A DNA stretch of 64,000 nt from Actinomycetospora sp. TBRC 11914 (GCF_012933465.1 NZ_JABBND010000002.1:62001-126000); one strand, 5' to 3'; shown: positions 1-8,306, numbered from the stretch's first letter. The notes: a model not told the origin generated them from the sequence alone. A program made the numbers and translations.

Positions 1-1
1 C

Positions 2-1018
2 GTCTCCGAGGCGTGCGGCGGCGGGGGGTTCACCCGCGCGGAGATGCAGCACGTCGAGGAGTTCGTCTACCACCGCAGCGGCCTGGGGCTCGGGCTCGCC
101 GCGCTGGGCTGGACCGAGGGCCCCAACGCGGCGATCGAGCACTGCTCACCCGCCGCCCGGCAGCACTGGCTCGAGCCCCTGGTGGCCGGCGAGATCACGG
201 CGGCGTTCGCGAACACCGAGATCTCGGTGGGCACCGACGTGCTGGCGATGGAGACGCACGCGCGCCGCGACGGGGACTCGTGGGTGCTCGACGGCCGCAA
301 GGCGTGGATCACCAACGCCCACTTCGCCGACGTCCTGCAGGTCACCGCCGTGACCGAGCCCGGCGCGGGCACCCGCTCGCTGACGATGTTCCTGGTCGAC
401 GCGGACGCCCCCGGCGTCACCCGCGGCCGCGACATCCCGACGATGCTCGACGACGGCCTCACCGGCGAGCTGCACTTCGACGGGGTGCGGATCCCGGCCG
501 AGGACGTCGTCGGCGAGCCCGGGGACGGGTTCGCGCTGGCCATGGCGTGGATCAACTGGCGGCGGATGTGCCGGGGCGGGATGTGCGCGGGGTGGGGGGC
601 GTGGCTCCTGGAGCGCGCGCTCGACCGCGCGGCCACCCGGACCTCGGGCGGGAAGCCGATCGCGGAGCTGCAGGCGGTGCAGCACATGCTCGCCGACATG
701 GACGCCGACGTGTACACCGCGCGGGCCGCGTCGCTGCGGGCGCAGGTCGAGCTCGACGAGCTGCCCGGGGGGCCCTACGGGATGCCGCTGCACCCGGAGG
801 CCCCCCGCCTGATGAGCCTCATCAAGGTGATCAACGACGAGGCGTTCTTCCGGGTCGCCGACCGGGCGGTCCAGGTGCACGGCGGCACCGGCCTGCGGCT
901 CGGCTCCCCGGAGGAGAAGCTCTTCCGGCTCGCGCGCAACCTCAGGATCCCCGCGGGCACCGTCGAGATCCAGCGCAACGCGATCGCGCGGGGACTGTTG
1001 CGCCGGGACCACCGATGA
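2..1018 (+). CDS. Acyl-CoA dehydrogenase, 5'-truncated by window edge
   Basis: Flavin enzyme of the acyl-CoA dehydrogenase family, oxidising an acyl-CoA at the alpha-beta bond and passing electrons to ETF. The frame is open to the left edge, so the N-terminal helical domain is cut; 338 codons are visible. The middle beta-domain is clear (AFANTEISVGTD, then DGRKAWITNA), as is the C-terminal helical domain with QVHGGTGLRLGSPEEKLFR and GTVEIQRNAIARGLL. The usual Tyr-Glu-Gly-Thr (MCAD Glu376) position reads PAGT, so a catalytic base would have to lie elsewhere. The stop overlaps the next start (ATGA, 1015-1018), implying coupling to the nucleotidyltransferase gene. Substrate unknown. Confidence 0.85.
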   Translation, partial: VSEACGGGGFTRAEMQHVEEFVYHRSGLGLGLAALGWTEGPNAAIEHCSPAARQHWLEPLVAGEITAAFANTEISVGTDVLAMETHARRDGDSWVLDGRKAWITNAHFADVLQVTAVTEPGAGTRSLTMFLVDADAPGVTRGRDIPTMLDDGLTGELHFDGVRIPAEDVVGEPGDGFALAMAWINWRRMCRGGMCAGWGAWLLERALDRAATRTSGGKPIAELQAVQHMLADMDADVYTARAASLRAQVELDELPGGPYGMPLHPEAPRLMSLIKVINDEAFFRVADRAVQVHGGTGLRLGSPEEKLFRLARNLRIPAGTVEIQRNAIARGLLRRDHR

Positions 1019-1533
1019 GCCTGGCGGCGGTCACCGGGCGCTTCCAGCCGGTGCACGGCCAGCACCTCGAGCTGTTCGCGCACGCCCTGCGCCACCACGA
1101 CGAGCTCGTCGTCGCCGTCACCAACCCCGACACCGGCGCCCGCCGCGAGGAGGCGACGTCCGCGCACCGCCACACCGACGCCGCCAACCCCTTCACCTAC
1201 TTCGAGCGGCTGCGCCTGCTCACCGCCGCGCTCACCGGCGCGGGGATGGCCGACCGCGCCGTCGTCGTCCCCTTCGACCTCACCCGCCCGCACCTCTGGC
1301 CGGAGTACGTCCCGCGCCACGCGCGCCACTACGTGCGCGCCTACTCGCCCTGGGAGAAGGACAAGGCGGCACGGCTCGAGGCGGGCGGGTACGCGGTCAC
1401 GGTGCTCGACGGCGACCCGGCGGCCAAGCTCGACGCCGCCGCGATCCGGGCCGGGTTCGACGACGGGTCCTGGGTCACCATGGTCCCGACGACGACCGTG
1501 CCGGTGCTGCGGGCGCTGCTGGCGGAGCGGTGA
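1015..1533 (+). CDS. NMNAT-like nucleotidyltransferase
   Basis: 172-residue HIGH-type nucleotidyltransferase, size and layout of archaeal nicotinamide-nucleotide adenylyltransferases. Seen: N-terminal GRFQPVHGQHLELF, the G-R-F-x-P-x-H-x-x-H nucleotide-binding loop (about residues 8-17), and a C-terminal KLDAAAIRAG in the place of the family's S-T-x-x-R motif, with the serine/threonine part degenerate. Family enzymes transfer a nucleotidyl group from NTP to a phosphate or phosphonate. Both ends overlap neighbours by 4 bases (ATGA with the dehydrogenase, GTGA with the mutase-like gene), so the three form one translation unit. Substrate is open; NAD salvage is one option, phosphonate activation (PhpF-like) another. 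Confidence 0.75.
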   Translation: MSLAAVTGRFQPVHGQHLELFAHALRHHDELVVAVTNPDTGARREEATSAHRHTDAANPFTYFERLRLLTAALTGAGMADRAVVVPFDLTRPHLWPEYVPRHARHYVRAYSPWEKDKAARLEAGGYAVTVLDGDPAAKLDAAAIRAGFDDGSWVTMVPTTTVPVLRALLAER

Positions 1534-2984
1534 GCGCGCCGGGATCGCGGCCCCCGGGATGGGGGGAGACGCAGCCCCGCCTGGTCGACGACCGGCTGCC
1601 GGTCGTGCTCGTCGTGCTCGACGGCCTGGGGGACCGGCCGGTGCCGGAGCTCGGCGGCCGGACCCCGGCCGAGGCGGCGCACACCCCGGCGCTCGACGCG
1701 CTCGCCGCCCGCGGCTGCTCGGGCTGGCACCTGCCGTTCGGGTGGGGCCGGGCGCCGGCGTCGGAGCTGGCGCACTGGGCGATGTTCGGGTTCGCCGAGG
1801 TGCCCTTCCCCGGGCGGGCGGTGCTCGAGGCGCTGGGGGCCGGGGTCGACGTGCCGCGGGGGACGGCGGTGACGCACGCGGCGCTGCGGTCGTCGACGGT
1901 CGGCGACGACGGGCGGGTGTGGATCACCGGGCGGGTCGCGTCGGACGCCCGGGACGCGGCCGACGCGGCGGCGCTGCTCGAGGTGCTCGCGCCGGTGGTC
2001 GCCCGCCACGGCGCGGAGCTGGTGCCACTCGGCGGCCGGGGTGAGGCGCTGCTCGTCCTGCACGGGCACGCCGACGGCGCCGTCACCGACTCCGACCCGT
2101 TCTTCGAGGACCGTCATCCGTGGTTGCGGGTGCTGGCCTGCTCCCCGGAGTCGGGGCCCGGTGGCGGCGCCGGCGGCGGTGCCGATTCGAGCGCCGAGGT
2201 GCTGAACGCGCTGCTCCACGACACCCGCGACGCCCTGCGGGACCACCCGGTGAACCGGGCCCGGTGGGCGCGCCCGCCGCTGGACGTCCTGACGACGAAG
2301 TGGTCGGGCACGCGCGCGGAGGTCCCGGGCTTCGTCGACCGGAGCGGGGTCGCGGGTGCGGCGGTGACGAGCACCCGGCTCTACCGGGGCCTGGCGCGAC
2401 TCCTCGGGATGGCGGCCCGGCACCTCGCGCCGGTCGCCGACGCGGGGGAGGACCTGGCCGCGCGACTGGCGAGCGCCGAGGACCTGATCGCGGCCGGCGC
2501 GCGGTTCGTCCACGTCCACACCAAGGCCACCGACGACGCCGGCCACACCAAGGAGCCCCGCGCCAAGCTGGAGGTCCTCGAGGCGGCCGACCCGGGGCTC
2601 GCCGGGCTGCTCGACCTCGCCGACCGCGCCGTCGTCGCCGTCACCGGGGACCACGCCACGCCGTCGACGGGCGGCGTGCTGCACACCGGCGATCCGACCC
2701 CGCTCGTCGTCGCCGGCCCGACCGTGCGCCCGGACCCGGTGACGGCGTTCGGCGAGGGTCCGGCCGCGTCGGGCTGGTACGGCACGGTGCGCGCGGCCGA
2801 GCTGCTGCCGCTCCTGTTCGGCCACGCCAACCGGCCGGTCTTCCTCGGTCACCGCGCGACCGCCCGGCGGACGCTCGCGCTGCCCGACGACCCCGAGCCG
2901 ATGCTCGGAGCCGATGTTCCGGGGGCGGTGACCGGAGCGCCGGGGACTAGCGCGGGATCGTCGGCTGGAGCACCGCCTCGGTGA
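1530..2984 (+). CDS. Archaeal-type cofactor-independent phosphoglycerate mutase homologue
   Basis: 484-residue alkaline-phosphatase-superfamily protein resembling ApgM (2,3-bisphosphoglycerate-independent mutase). Metal-site motifs visible: VVLVVLDGLGDRP near the N-terminus, SELAHWAMFGF with the candidate nucleophile Ser (about residue 75), GRAVLEALGAGVD, HVHTKATDDAGH (about 330) and TGDHATPSTGGVLHTGD (about 374). The GTG start is chosen because it overlaps the upstream stop (GTGA). The last about 35 residues are low complexity and overlap the convergent DUF1330 gene by 38 bases. Actinomycetes normally have another glycolytic mutase, and the coupling to an NMNAT-like gene suggests a specialised phosphoryl-transfer or phosphonate role rather than glycolysis; that is inference. 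Confidence 0.75.
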   Translation: MSAPGSRPPGWGETQPRLVDDRLPVVLVVLDGLGDRPVPELGGRTPAEAAHTPALDALAARGCSGWHLPFGWGRAPASELAHWAMFGFAEVPFPGRAVLEALGAGVDVPRGTAVTHAALRSSTVGDDGRVWITGRVASDARDAADAAALLEVLAPVVARHGAELVPLGGRGEALLVLHGHADGAVTDSDPFFEDRHPWLRVLACSPESGPGGGAGGGADSSAEVLNALLHDTRDALRDHPVNRARWARPPLDVLTTKWSGTRAEVPGFVDRSGVAGAAVTSTRLYRGLARLLGMAARHLAPVADAGEDLAARLASAEDLIAAGARFVHVHTKATDDAGHTKEPRAKLEVLEAADPGLAGLLDLADRAVVAVTGDHATPSTGGVLHTGDPTPLVVAGPTVRPDPVTAFGEGPAASGWYGTVRAAELLPLLFGHANRPVFLGHRATARRTLALPDDPEPMLGADVPGAVTGAPGTSAGSSAGAPPR

Positions 2985-3306
2985 GCGCCTCGGTGCGCAG
3001 GTGCGTGCCCTCCTGGTAGCCGGGGTCGCGCACCATGTCCGAGAAGGCCCGGCGGCTCGGGTAGGAGACGAGCAGCACCGCGTCCCACTCCTGGCCGGGC
3101 TCGGCGACGACCGCCCGGGCCCCGTGCCCGAAGTAGACGATGCTGGCGCCGACTTTCTCCGCGAATGTCCGGAAATGGGCGATGTACTCGTCGTAGCGTT
3201 CGGCGCCGCGGTCGGCGAACCGCAGCAGGTTCAGCATGACGATCGGCTGGTCCGGATTCTCGGCGAGAAATGCCTTCATGTCCGGTCCGGAGGGGTTCAC
3301 GGCCAT
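2947..3306 (-). CDS. DUF1330 family protein
   Basis: 119-residue single-domain protein of the DUF1330 dimeric ferredoxin-like fold, recognised by MKAFLAENPDQPIVMLNLLRF at the start, YIAHFRTFAEKVGASIVYFG in the middle and WDAVLLVSYPSRRAFSDMV near the end. No enzymatic function is established for the family. I placed the start at the ATG at 3306, with AAGGT about 10 bases upstream; an in-frame extension to 3405 has no family similarity. It is divergent from the exporter gene (86-base gap) and overlaps the mutase-like gene tail to tail by 38 bases. Confidence 0.8.
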   Translation of the reverse strand: MAVNPSGPDMKAFLAENPDQPIVMLNLLRFADRGAERYDEYIAHFRTFAEKVGASIVYFGHGARAVVAEPGQEWDAVLLVSYPSRRAFSDMVRDPGYQEGTHLRTEALTEAVLQPTIPR

Positions 3307-3380
3307 ACCCCGGGACCTTACGGAGGTGTGCGAGGGCTCGACCGGGCCCGCGCTCGGGTTTGGTCCGGGTGAATCGGTGT

Positions 3381-3386
3381 CACAAT
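3381..3386 (+). promoter_or_regulatory. -10 hexamer CACAAT for a leaderless transcript
   Basis: CACAAT fits the actinobacterial TANNNT-like -10 class and lies 6 bases before the GTG at 3393, so transcription would start on or next to the start codon. No Shine-Dalgarno sequence precedes that GTG. Inference from spacing only. Confidence 0.45.
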
Positions 3387-3392
3387 TCTCTG

Positions 3393-5075
3393 GTGACGAC
3401 CACACCGACGGCTCCGGGTACCACCCTCACCGAGCCGGCCGAGCAGGACGTCAGGACCGCGCCCCCGCAGGCGCCCGCCCCTCCGGCCCCGCCGCCGACC
3501 CCGTCGGGATCGCCGGTCCGGTCCCGGGCCGCGTCGACGCCGTGGATCATCTCGCTGCTCGTCCTGGTCACCGGGATGTTCATGTCGGTGCTGGACGTCA
3601 GCATCGTCAACGTCGCGATCCCGTCCATGCAGAAGGACTTCGGGGTCACCACCGACGACATCCAGTGGGTCTCGACGGCGTACTCGCTCGCCCTGGGCGT
3701 CATCGTGCCGGTCAGCGCATGGCTGGGGGAGCGGCTCGGGCTCGGCCGGGCCTACGTGATGTCGCTGATCGGGTTCGGGCTCGGGTCCGCGCTGTGCGGG
3801 CTCGCCTGGGACCTCAACTCGATGATCGTGTTCCGCATCCTGCAGGCGATCCCGGGCGGGATCATCCCGGTCGTCGCGCTCTCGATGGTGTACCAGCTCG
3901 TCCCGCGGGAGCGGATCGGCGCGGCGATGGGGCTCTACGGGCTGGGCATCGTGTTCGCCCCGGCCGTCGGGCCCACCCTGGGTGGCTACCTCGTCGAGTA
4001 CGTCGACTGGCGGCTGATCTTCTTCATCAACGTCCCGGTCGGCATCGTCGGCGCGATCGCGGCGCTCTTCCTCCTGCCGTTGCCGAAGGGCACCAAGGGC
4101 AAGAAGTTCGACGTCCTCGGCTTCGTCGCGATCGCCAGCGGGCTCTTCTCGCTGCTCCTGGCGCTCTCCGAGGGCGAGTCCTGGGGCTGGACGTCCTACC
4201 GCGTGATGATCCTCTTCACCTACGGGGCGCTCGCGCTCGCCACGTTCGTCGTCATCGAGCTCGAGGTCGACCAGCCGCTGCTCAACGTCCGGGTGTTCAA
4301 GTACTGGGCGTTCACCAACTCGCTGCTGCTGATCACCGTCCTCTCGGTGGGCCTGTTCGGCGTGCTGTTCTTCATCCCGCTGTTCCTGCAGCAGACCCAG
4401 GACCTGGGCGCGTTCGACACCGGTCTGCTGTTGCTCCCGCAGGCGCTCGTCATGGGCGTCCTCATGCCGATCGCCGGCCGGATCTACGACCGCTTCGGCC
4501 CACGGATACCGGCGGTGGTCGGGCTGACCATCCTCGCCATCGGGACCTGGATGCTGCACGACCTGTCCACGACGACCCCGTGGAGCGACCTGCGGTGGAT
4601 CCTCATGTTCCGCGCCTGCGGCATGGGGCTCGCGATGATGCCGATCATGACCGGGGGGATCTCCGCGGTCCCGCCCGAGCACGTCACCGGGGCGTCGGCG
4701 TTCAACAACGTCACGCAGCGGACCGCGTCCGCGATGGGGCTCGCGGCGCTCACCGCCCTGCTGAGCAGCAAGGAGGCCCAGCAGGCCGCCGACGTCGGCG
4801 GCATGATGGGGCTGCGCTCGCCGTCGTCGGGGGCGGCGTCCTCCACGGCGTCCGCGGCGTCCTCGGCGGCCTCGGGGGCGTCCAGCGGCGGGATGTCGCC
4901 GATGCTCCAGCAGTACATGTCCTACACGCAGGTGCAGTCGGACGCGTTCGTGACGGGGCTGGACAACCTCATGATCGTGACCGCCGCGCTCACCGCGGTC
5001 GGTGTCGTGCTGGCCCTGTTCCTGCGCAACGGACCCGCGAAGTCGAGCGGAGGGCCGGCCGTCGTCGAGGCCTGA
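3393..5075 (+). CDS. DHA2-family (EmrB/QacA) MFS drug exporter
   Basis: 560-residue major facilitator with about 14 hydrophobic segments, the DHA2 proton-antiporter pattern. Seen: a Pro/Ala-rich cytoplasmic N-terminus (residues 1-50), then MFMSVLDVSIVNVAIPSM in TM1, WVSTAYSLALGVIVPVSAWL in TM2, and the antiporter motif C region GPTLGGYLVEYVDWRLIFFI. Near the C-terminus a Ser/Ala-rich loop (about 470-500) precedes the last TM helix. The GTG at 3393 is preferred over upstream codons because a -10 element sits just before it and TTTPTAPG then starts the protein. Substrate cannot be read from sequence. Convergent with the flavin monooxygenase, with which it shares a terminator hairpin. Confidence 0.9.
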   Translation: MTTTPTAPGTTLTEPAEQDVRTAPPQAPAPPAPPPTPSGSPVRSRAASTPWIISLLVLVTGMFMSVLDVSIVNVAIPSMQKDFGVTTDDIQWVSTAYSLALGVIVPVSAWLGERLGLGRAYVMSLIGFGLGSALCGLAWDLNSMIVFRILQAIPGGIIPVVALSMVYQLVPRERIGAAMGLYGLGIVFAPAVGPTLGGYLVEYVDWRLIFFINVPVGIVGAIAALFLLPLPKGTKGKKFDVLGFVAIASGLFSLLLALSEGESWGWTSYRVMILFTYGALALATFVVIELEVDQPLLNVRVFKYWAFTNSLLLITVLSVGLFGVLFFIPLFLQQTQDLGAFDTGLLLLPQALVMGVLMPIAGRIYDRFGPRIPAVVGLTILAIGTWMLHDLSTTTPWSDLRWILMFRACGMGLAMMPIMTGGISAVPPEHVTGASAFNNVTQRTASAMGLAALTALLSSKEAQQAADVGGMMGLRSPSSGAASSTASAASSAASGASSGGMSPMLQQYMSYTQVQSDAFVTGLDNLMIVTAALTAVGVVLALFLRNGPAKSSGGPAVVEA

Positions 5076-5098
5076 GTGCGGCGTGCCCCGCTCAGGCC
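5069..5098. terminator. Bidirectional hairpin between convergent genes
   Basis: Perfect 8-base inverted repeat, GGCCTGAG (5069-5076) and CTCAGGCC (5091-5098), 14-base loop. Both stop codons lie in it: TGA of the exporter at 5073-5075 and that of the monooxygenase (TCA on plus) at 5092-5094. No T tract on either side. Confidence 0.6.
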
Positions 5099-6390
5099 GC
5101 CCGCGGCGGCCGGAGGTGGCGGACCTCGTCGACGACGGCGGCGCGCGCCTCCCGCAGGAGCCGGCGCCGCTCGCCGGGCCGGTGCAGCAGCGCTCCACCG
5201 AGGGCGCCGAGGGCGAGCGGCGCGGTGAGGAGATCGCCCGGCGGCACGTCGTGGTTGAGCACCCGGAGCAGGGTCCGGCAGCGGCGGGGATCGGCGGCCA
5301 CCCGTCGCATCACCTCACGGGTGAGCAGCGGGACCGGGCCCGCGGCACCGAGGTCGCGGGCGAACCAGTACATCGCCCAGGCGTCGCGATCGCGCCACGT
5401 CCACCAGCGGCGGAGTCCGGCGTCGAGGTCGGCGTCGTCGTCGCCGTCCGCGAGGCCGGCGACGACGGCGGGGGCGAGCGCCGTGGTCTGGCGCAGCGCG
5501 TCGGCGATGCCCTGGCCCGGCGTCGGGTCCTTGACGTGCCCGGCGTCCCCGACCAGCACCCAGCCGGGTCCCGCCGAGCGGCGGAAGAACCCGTCGCGGT
5601 CCGGGACGGTGTGCAGGGGGCCCGTCCGGCGTCCCCCGGCGACCACGGCCTCGAGCTCCGGCCAGCTCCGGAGCCCTTCGGCGAACGCCCCGGGTCGGTC
5701 GGAGAGCACCTCGGCCCGACGCCGGCGCGAGGCGGCGACGACGGCCAGGAACGCGCCGCCGTCGGTCGGGCTGGCCAGGTAGCCGTGGTCGCCGATCCGC
5801 CCGAGCCACACGTGGCCGGGCGGGTGGTCGGTGTCCTCGAAGTAGCCCCAGAGGAAGACCCGCTCGGCGGGCGTGCGGCAGTACTCCCCGGCGCCCACGA
5901 GCCGCGCGACCGTCGAGCCGGCCCCGTCGGCGCCAACCACCAACCGGGCGGGCACCGGGCCGTCGGGCGTCACGACTCCGGCGACCCGCCCGCGCTCGTG
6001 GCGCAGCCCTGTCACCACGGTGCGGGTCCGGACCTCCGCGCCGGCCGCCCGGGCCGCGTCGAGGAGCACCGCGTCGAGGACGCCGCGGCGCACGTTCAGC
6101 ATCGGCGCACCGAGGAGCTCGTCGCCGCGGTCGAACTCGATGCGGGCGTCGTCGACGACGACGGTTCCCCGCACGATCGGGTCGGTGCGCGCCGCCAGGG
6201 TGTCGAAGCACCCGAGCTCGCGCAGGATCGTCGCTCCGGCCGGCTGGATGCCGTGGGTCGAGGGGACGTCGCTGGGGAAGCGGGCGCGGTCGAGCACACA
6301 GACCCGGAGGCCCGCGCGGGCCAGCCGGATCGCCAGAGAGGCGCCCGCGCACCGGCCGCCCACGATCGCCACGTCGTACTCGTCCTGCAC
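5092..6390 (-). CDS. FAD-dependent monooxygenase / geranylgeranyl-reductase-like flavoprotein
   Basis: 432-residue flavoprotein of the PHBH/geranylgeranyl reductase fold. Dinucleotide motif DVAIVGGRCAGASLAIRLA starts at residue 6; the middle VVGADGAGSTVARLVG is the DG motif; VLVGDAGHVKDPTPGQGIAD (about residue 285) is the GD motif binding FAD ribityl. The GTG start at 6390 has a strong GAGGAGG upstream. Divergent from a TetR gene across 100 bases, so it is a likely TetR target. Such enzymes hydroxylate or reduce small aromatics or polyprenyl groups with NAD(P)H; substrate is unknown. Confidence 0.8.
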   Translation of the reverse strand: MQDEYDVAIVGGRCAGASLAIRLARAGLRVCVLDRARFPSDVPSTHGIQPAGATILRELGCFDTLAARTDPIVRGTVVVDDARIEFDRGDELLGAPMLNVRRGVLDAVLLDAARAAGAEVRTRTVVTGLRHERGRVAGVVTPDGPVPARLVVGADGAGSTVARLVGAGEYCRTPAERVFLWGYFEDTDHPPGHVWLGRIGDHGYLASPTDGGAFLAVVAASRRRRAEVLSDRPGAFAEGLRSWPELEAVVAGGRRTGPLHTVPDRDGFFRRSAGPGWVLVGDAGHVKDPTPGQGIADALRQTTALAPAVVAGLADGDDDADLDAGLRRWWTWRDRDAWAMYWFARDLGAAGPVPLLTREVMRRVAADPRRCRTLLRVLNHDVPPGDLLTAPLALGALGGALLHRPGERRRLLREARAAVVDEVRHLRPPRAA

Positions 6391-6490
6391 GACTGTCCTC
6401 CTCTGGACTGCTAAAACACTGTTATGACGGCATCATGGCGGTGCCGTCCCGGTAGGGCAAGGGTCGGCGCAACGCTGCTATAACGACGTC
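6391..6490. promoter_or_regulatory. Divergent promoter/operator region of monooxygenase and TetR genes
   Basis: Two face-away -10 elements are visible: CATAAC on the minus strand (plus 6421-6426, GTTATG) for the monooxygenase and TATAAC at 6479-6484, 6 bases before the TetR ATG. Around them lie related blocks ATGACGGCATCAT (6424-6436, an ATGA-N5-TCAT inverted repeat) and AACGACGTCAT (6482-6492). These fit a TetR operator covering both promoters. Inference. Confidence 0.5.
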
Positions 6491-7186
6491 ATGACCAGGA
6501 GCGCGGTCCAGGCCGAGCTACGGGAGCGGCTCGTGGCGGTGGCAGTGCGGTCGGTGGCGGACCACGGGGTGGAGGCGTTGCGGGCGCGCGAGGTCTGCGC
6601 GGAGGTCGGGACGTCGACCCAGGCCCTCTACACCCTGTTCGGCGGGATGCCCGGCCTCATCGAGGCGGCGGTCGCGGCGGGCTTCGTCGGGCTGGCGGGC
6701 CACGTCGACGCCGTCCCCGAGAGCGACGACCCGGTCGCCGACCACCTGGTCAAGGGGTGGGCCTACACGGACTGGGCGCTCGCCCGGCCGTCGCTCTACC
6801 GCGCGATGTTCGGGGTCACCGATCCGTCGCTGCGCCACCACGTGCCGGTGGAGACGACAATGGCCGCCACCCACCTCGCCGTCGGGGACGGGCGCACGGC
6901 GCTCGACGTCCTCGTGCGCTCGGTGTCGCGGATGGTGGACGCGGGCCGGCTGCGGCCGGCGGAGCCGCTCCCCGTGGCCCGGCAGTTCCTCAGCGCGACC
7001 CACGGCTACGTCCTGCTCGAGCTCGCGGGCGCGTTCGGGGAGCCGGGCGGCGGGCTCGCGACGATGGCGGAGCTCGCCGTCACGCTGCTCGTCGGGCTGG
7101 GGGACGCCCGGGAGGACGCCGAGCGGTCGCTGCTCGCCGCCGTCGCGGCGCACCAGCGGCTCGTGGCCGGGGAACCGTCGTCATGA
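6491..7186 (+). CDS. TetR-family transcriptional regulator
   Basis: 231 residues. N-terminal helix-turn-helix: AVRSVADHGVEALRAREVCAEVG followed by TSTQALYTLFGGMPGLIEAA (about residues 15-60), the standard TetR recognition helix region. The C-terminal ligand domain resembles the WHG/TetR_C_33 group (WAYTDWALARPSLYRAMFG). ATG at 6491 follows TATAAC by 6 bases, so the message is probably leaderless. It is divergent from the flavin monooxygenase and 16 bases upstream of the EthD gene, with which it is likely cotranscribed. Ligand unknown. Confidence 0.88.
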   Translation: MTRSAVQAELRERLVAVAVRSVADHGVEALRAREVCAEVGTSTQALYTLFGGMPGLIEAAVAAGFVGLAGHVDAVPESDDPVADHLVKGWAYTDWALARPSLYRAMFGVTDPSLRHHVPVETTMAATHLAVGDGRTALDVLVRSVSRMVDAGRLRPAEPLPVARQFLSATHGYVLLELAGAFGEPGGGLATMAELAVTLLVGLGDAREDAERSLLAAVAAHQRLVAGEPSS

Positions 7187-7202
7187 GGGGTATCCACTCG
7201 GC

Positions 7203-7718
7203 ATGTTCGAGGTCATCGGCATCCTGAAGCGCCCCGAGGGCACGTCCTTCGAGGACTTCCGCCGGTGGTGGTTCGAGGAGCACGCGCCGAAGGTGAAGCG
7301 GTGGCCCGGTGTGGTCGGCTACCACATCACCATGGCTGTCTCCGAGGACGAGGAGTTCGACGGGGTCGCCGAGGTCTGGTTCGACTCCGAGCGTTCGGCG
7401 CGGGACGTGTTCTCGACGGCGGAGGGCGCGACCGCCCGCGAGTCCGCGATCGGCGGAGCGGGCCGCAGCGTCATCTTCGTCGCCGAGGAGACGGTGATGG
7501 TGCCGCTGACGGAGCCGCCGAGGTGGAGCGCTAGCGGGCCGCGTCCGGGGCTGTTGCGTCCGGGCCGGCCGCGTCCGGGGCTGTTGCGTCCGGGCCGGCC
7601 GCGTCCGGAGCTGCTGCGTCCGGACCGGCCGGGGCCAGGCCGGCCGCGACCAGGCGCGCGCCGGTGCGGGCGACCGCGGCGCGCAGCTGCGGCTCGGCCC
7701 CGTCGAGGAACCGCGTGA
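7203..7718 (+). CDS. EthD-domain protein with repeat-encoded C-terminal extension
   Basis: 171 residues. Residues 1-100 form an EthD-type dimeric alpha/beta barrel: MFEVIGILKRPEGTSFEDF, RRWWFEEHAPKVKRWPGVVG, and EEFDGVAEVWFDS. EthD proteins accompany P450 or monooxygenase systems; the enzymatic role is not settled. After the domain the frame continues for about 70 residues of Arg-Pro-Gly sequence (LLRPGRPRPG repeated) because no stop occurs until 7718. This tail is encoded opposite the C-terminus of the convergent HD gene, a 188-base antisense overlap containing a 30-base tandem repeat. The tail may be a by-product of the repeat expanding in the other gene. Confidence 0.75.
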   Translation: MFEVIGILKRPEGTSFEDFRRWWFEEHAPKVKRWPGVVGYHITMAVSEDEEFDGVAEVWFDSERSARDVFSTAEGATARESAIGGAGRSVIFVAEETVMVPLTEPPRWSASGPRPGLLRPGRPRPGLLRPGRPRPELLRPDRPGPGRPRPGARRCGRPRRAAAARPRRGTA

Positions 7719-8289
7719 CGGCGTGGTCCGGCCCGTAGCGGCGACGGATCTCGGTCCACCGGTCGTCCGGCGTCGTCGGGTCGCCGGTGGGTCCGCACAC
7801 CGCGGCGCACCACCAGAGGGCGTCGCGGGTCGGGGTGGCCTCGTCGTCGTACCGTCTGAGCTCGTGGTCGAGCCCCCGTACGCGGGCCTCGACGGCGGCG
7901 GCGCTGTGGTGGGCGACGACGGCGGTGCAGCGCGCGTCGTAGCCCCGCGTCCGCAGGAACCGGGCACCGTCGAGCGGGTGGAAGCCGGTGCGGGCGACGA
8001 CCGGGGAGTATCCGACGTCGTGCAGCACGGCGGCCACGAGCAGCGGCTCCCGGTCGACCTCCGGGAGTGCGCTGAGCCGCACCGCCTCCCGGACGACCGC
8101 CTGCGTGTGCCGCCACCGGTCCGGGAGGTGCTCGGCGAGCGTCAGCTCGGCCAGTGCCCTGGCCTCGGCGAACGACGGCACGGCGTCGACGGTAGGTGAC
8201 CGGTCGACCGCCGGCAGGTCCGCGGTGTGCTCCTCGAGCAGTCGGCCGAGCTCGACCCGGACGCGCTCGCGGCTCGTCGTGACGTCCAC
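7531..8289 (-). CDS. HD-domain phosphohydrolase-like protein
   Basis: About 252 residues. HD-superfamily metal motifs are clear: DRWRHTQAVVREAVRLS (first His), VAAVLHDVGYSPV (His-Asp) and AVVAHHSAAAVEARVRGL (distal His). Family members are metal-dependent phosphohydrolases; substrate not predictable. The last about 30 residues are a 10-residue repeat rich in APDAAGPDAT from the 30-base DNA repeat, and look disordered. Start: GTG at 8289 has GAGG five bases upstream; a TTG at 8310 that overlaps the upstream stop (TTGA) is an alternative. Lies 17 bases after the small membrane protein gene, probably one operon. Confidence 0.7.
   Translation of the reverse strand: MDVTTSRERVRVELGRLLEEHTADLPAVDRSPTVDAVPSFAEARALAELTLAEHLPDRWRHTQAVVREAVRLSALPEVDREPLLVAAVLHDVGYSPVVARTGFHPLDGARFLRTRGYDARCTAVVAHHSAAAVEARVRGLDHELRRYDDEATPTRDALWWCAAVCGPTGDPTTPDDRWTEIRRRYGPDHAVTRFLDGAEPQLRAAVARTGARLVAAGLAPAGPDAAAPDAAGPDATAPDAAGPDATAPDAAR
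7541..7630. repeat. Three tandem 30-base repeats in overlapping 3' ends
   Basis: Copies at 7541-7570, 7571-7600 and 7601-7630. The first two are identical; the third differs at three positions. Unit length is a multiple of three, so copy changes keep both the EthD (plus) and HD (minus) reading frames open. Confidence 0.9.
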
Positions 8290-8306
8290 CCGGGCCTCGG
8301 GGCTCG

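Noticed and set aside
7541-7630. Short CRISPR or integron-type repeat
   Set aside because: Three 30-base copies are directly adjacent with no spacers and lie in coding tails.
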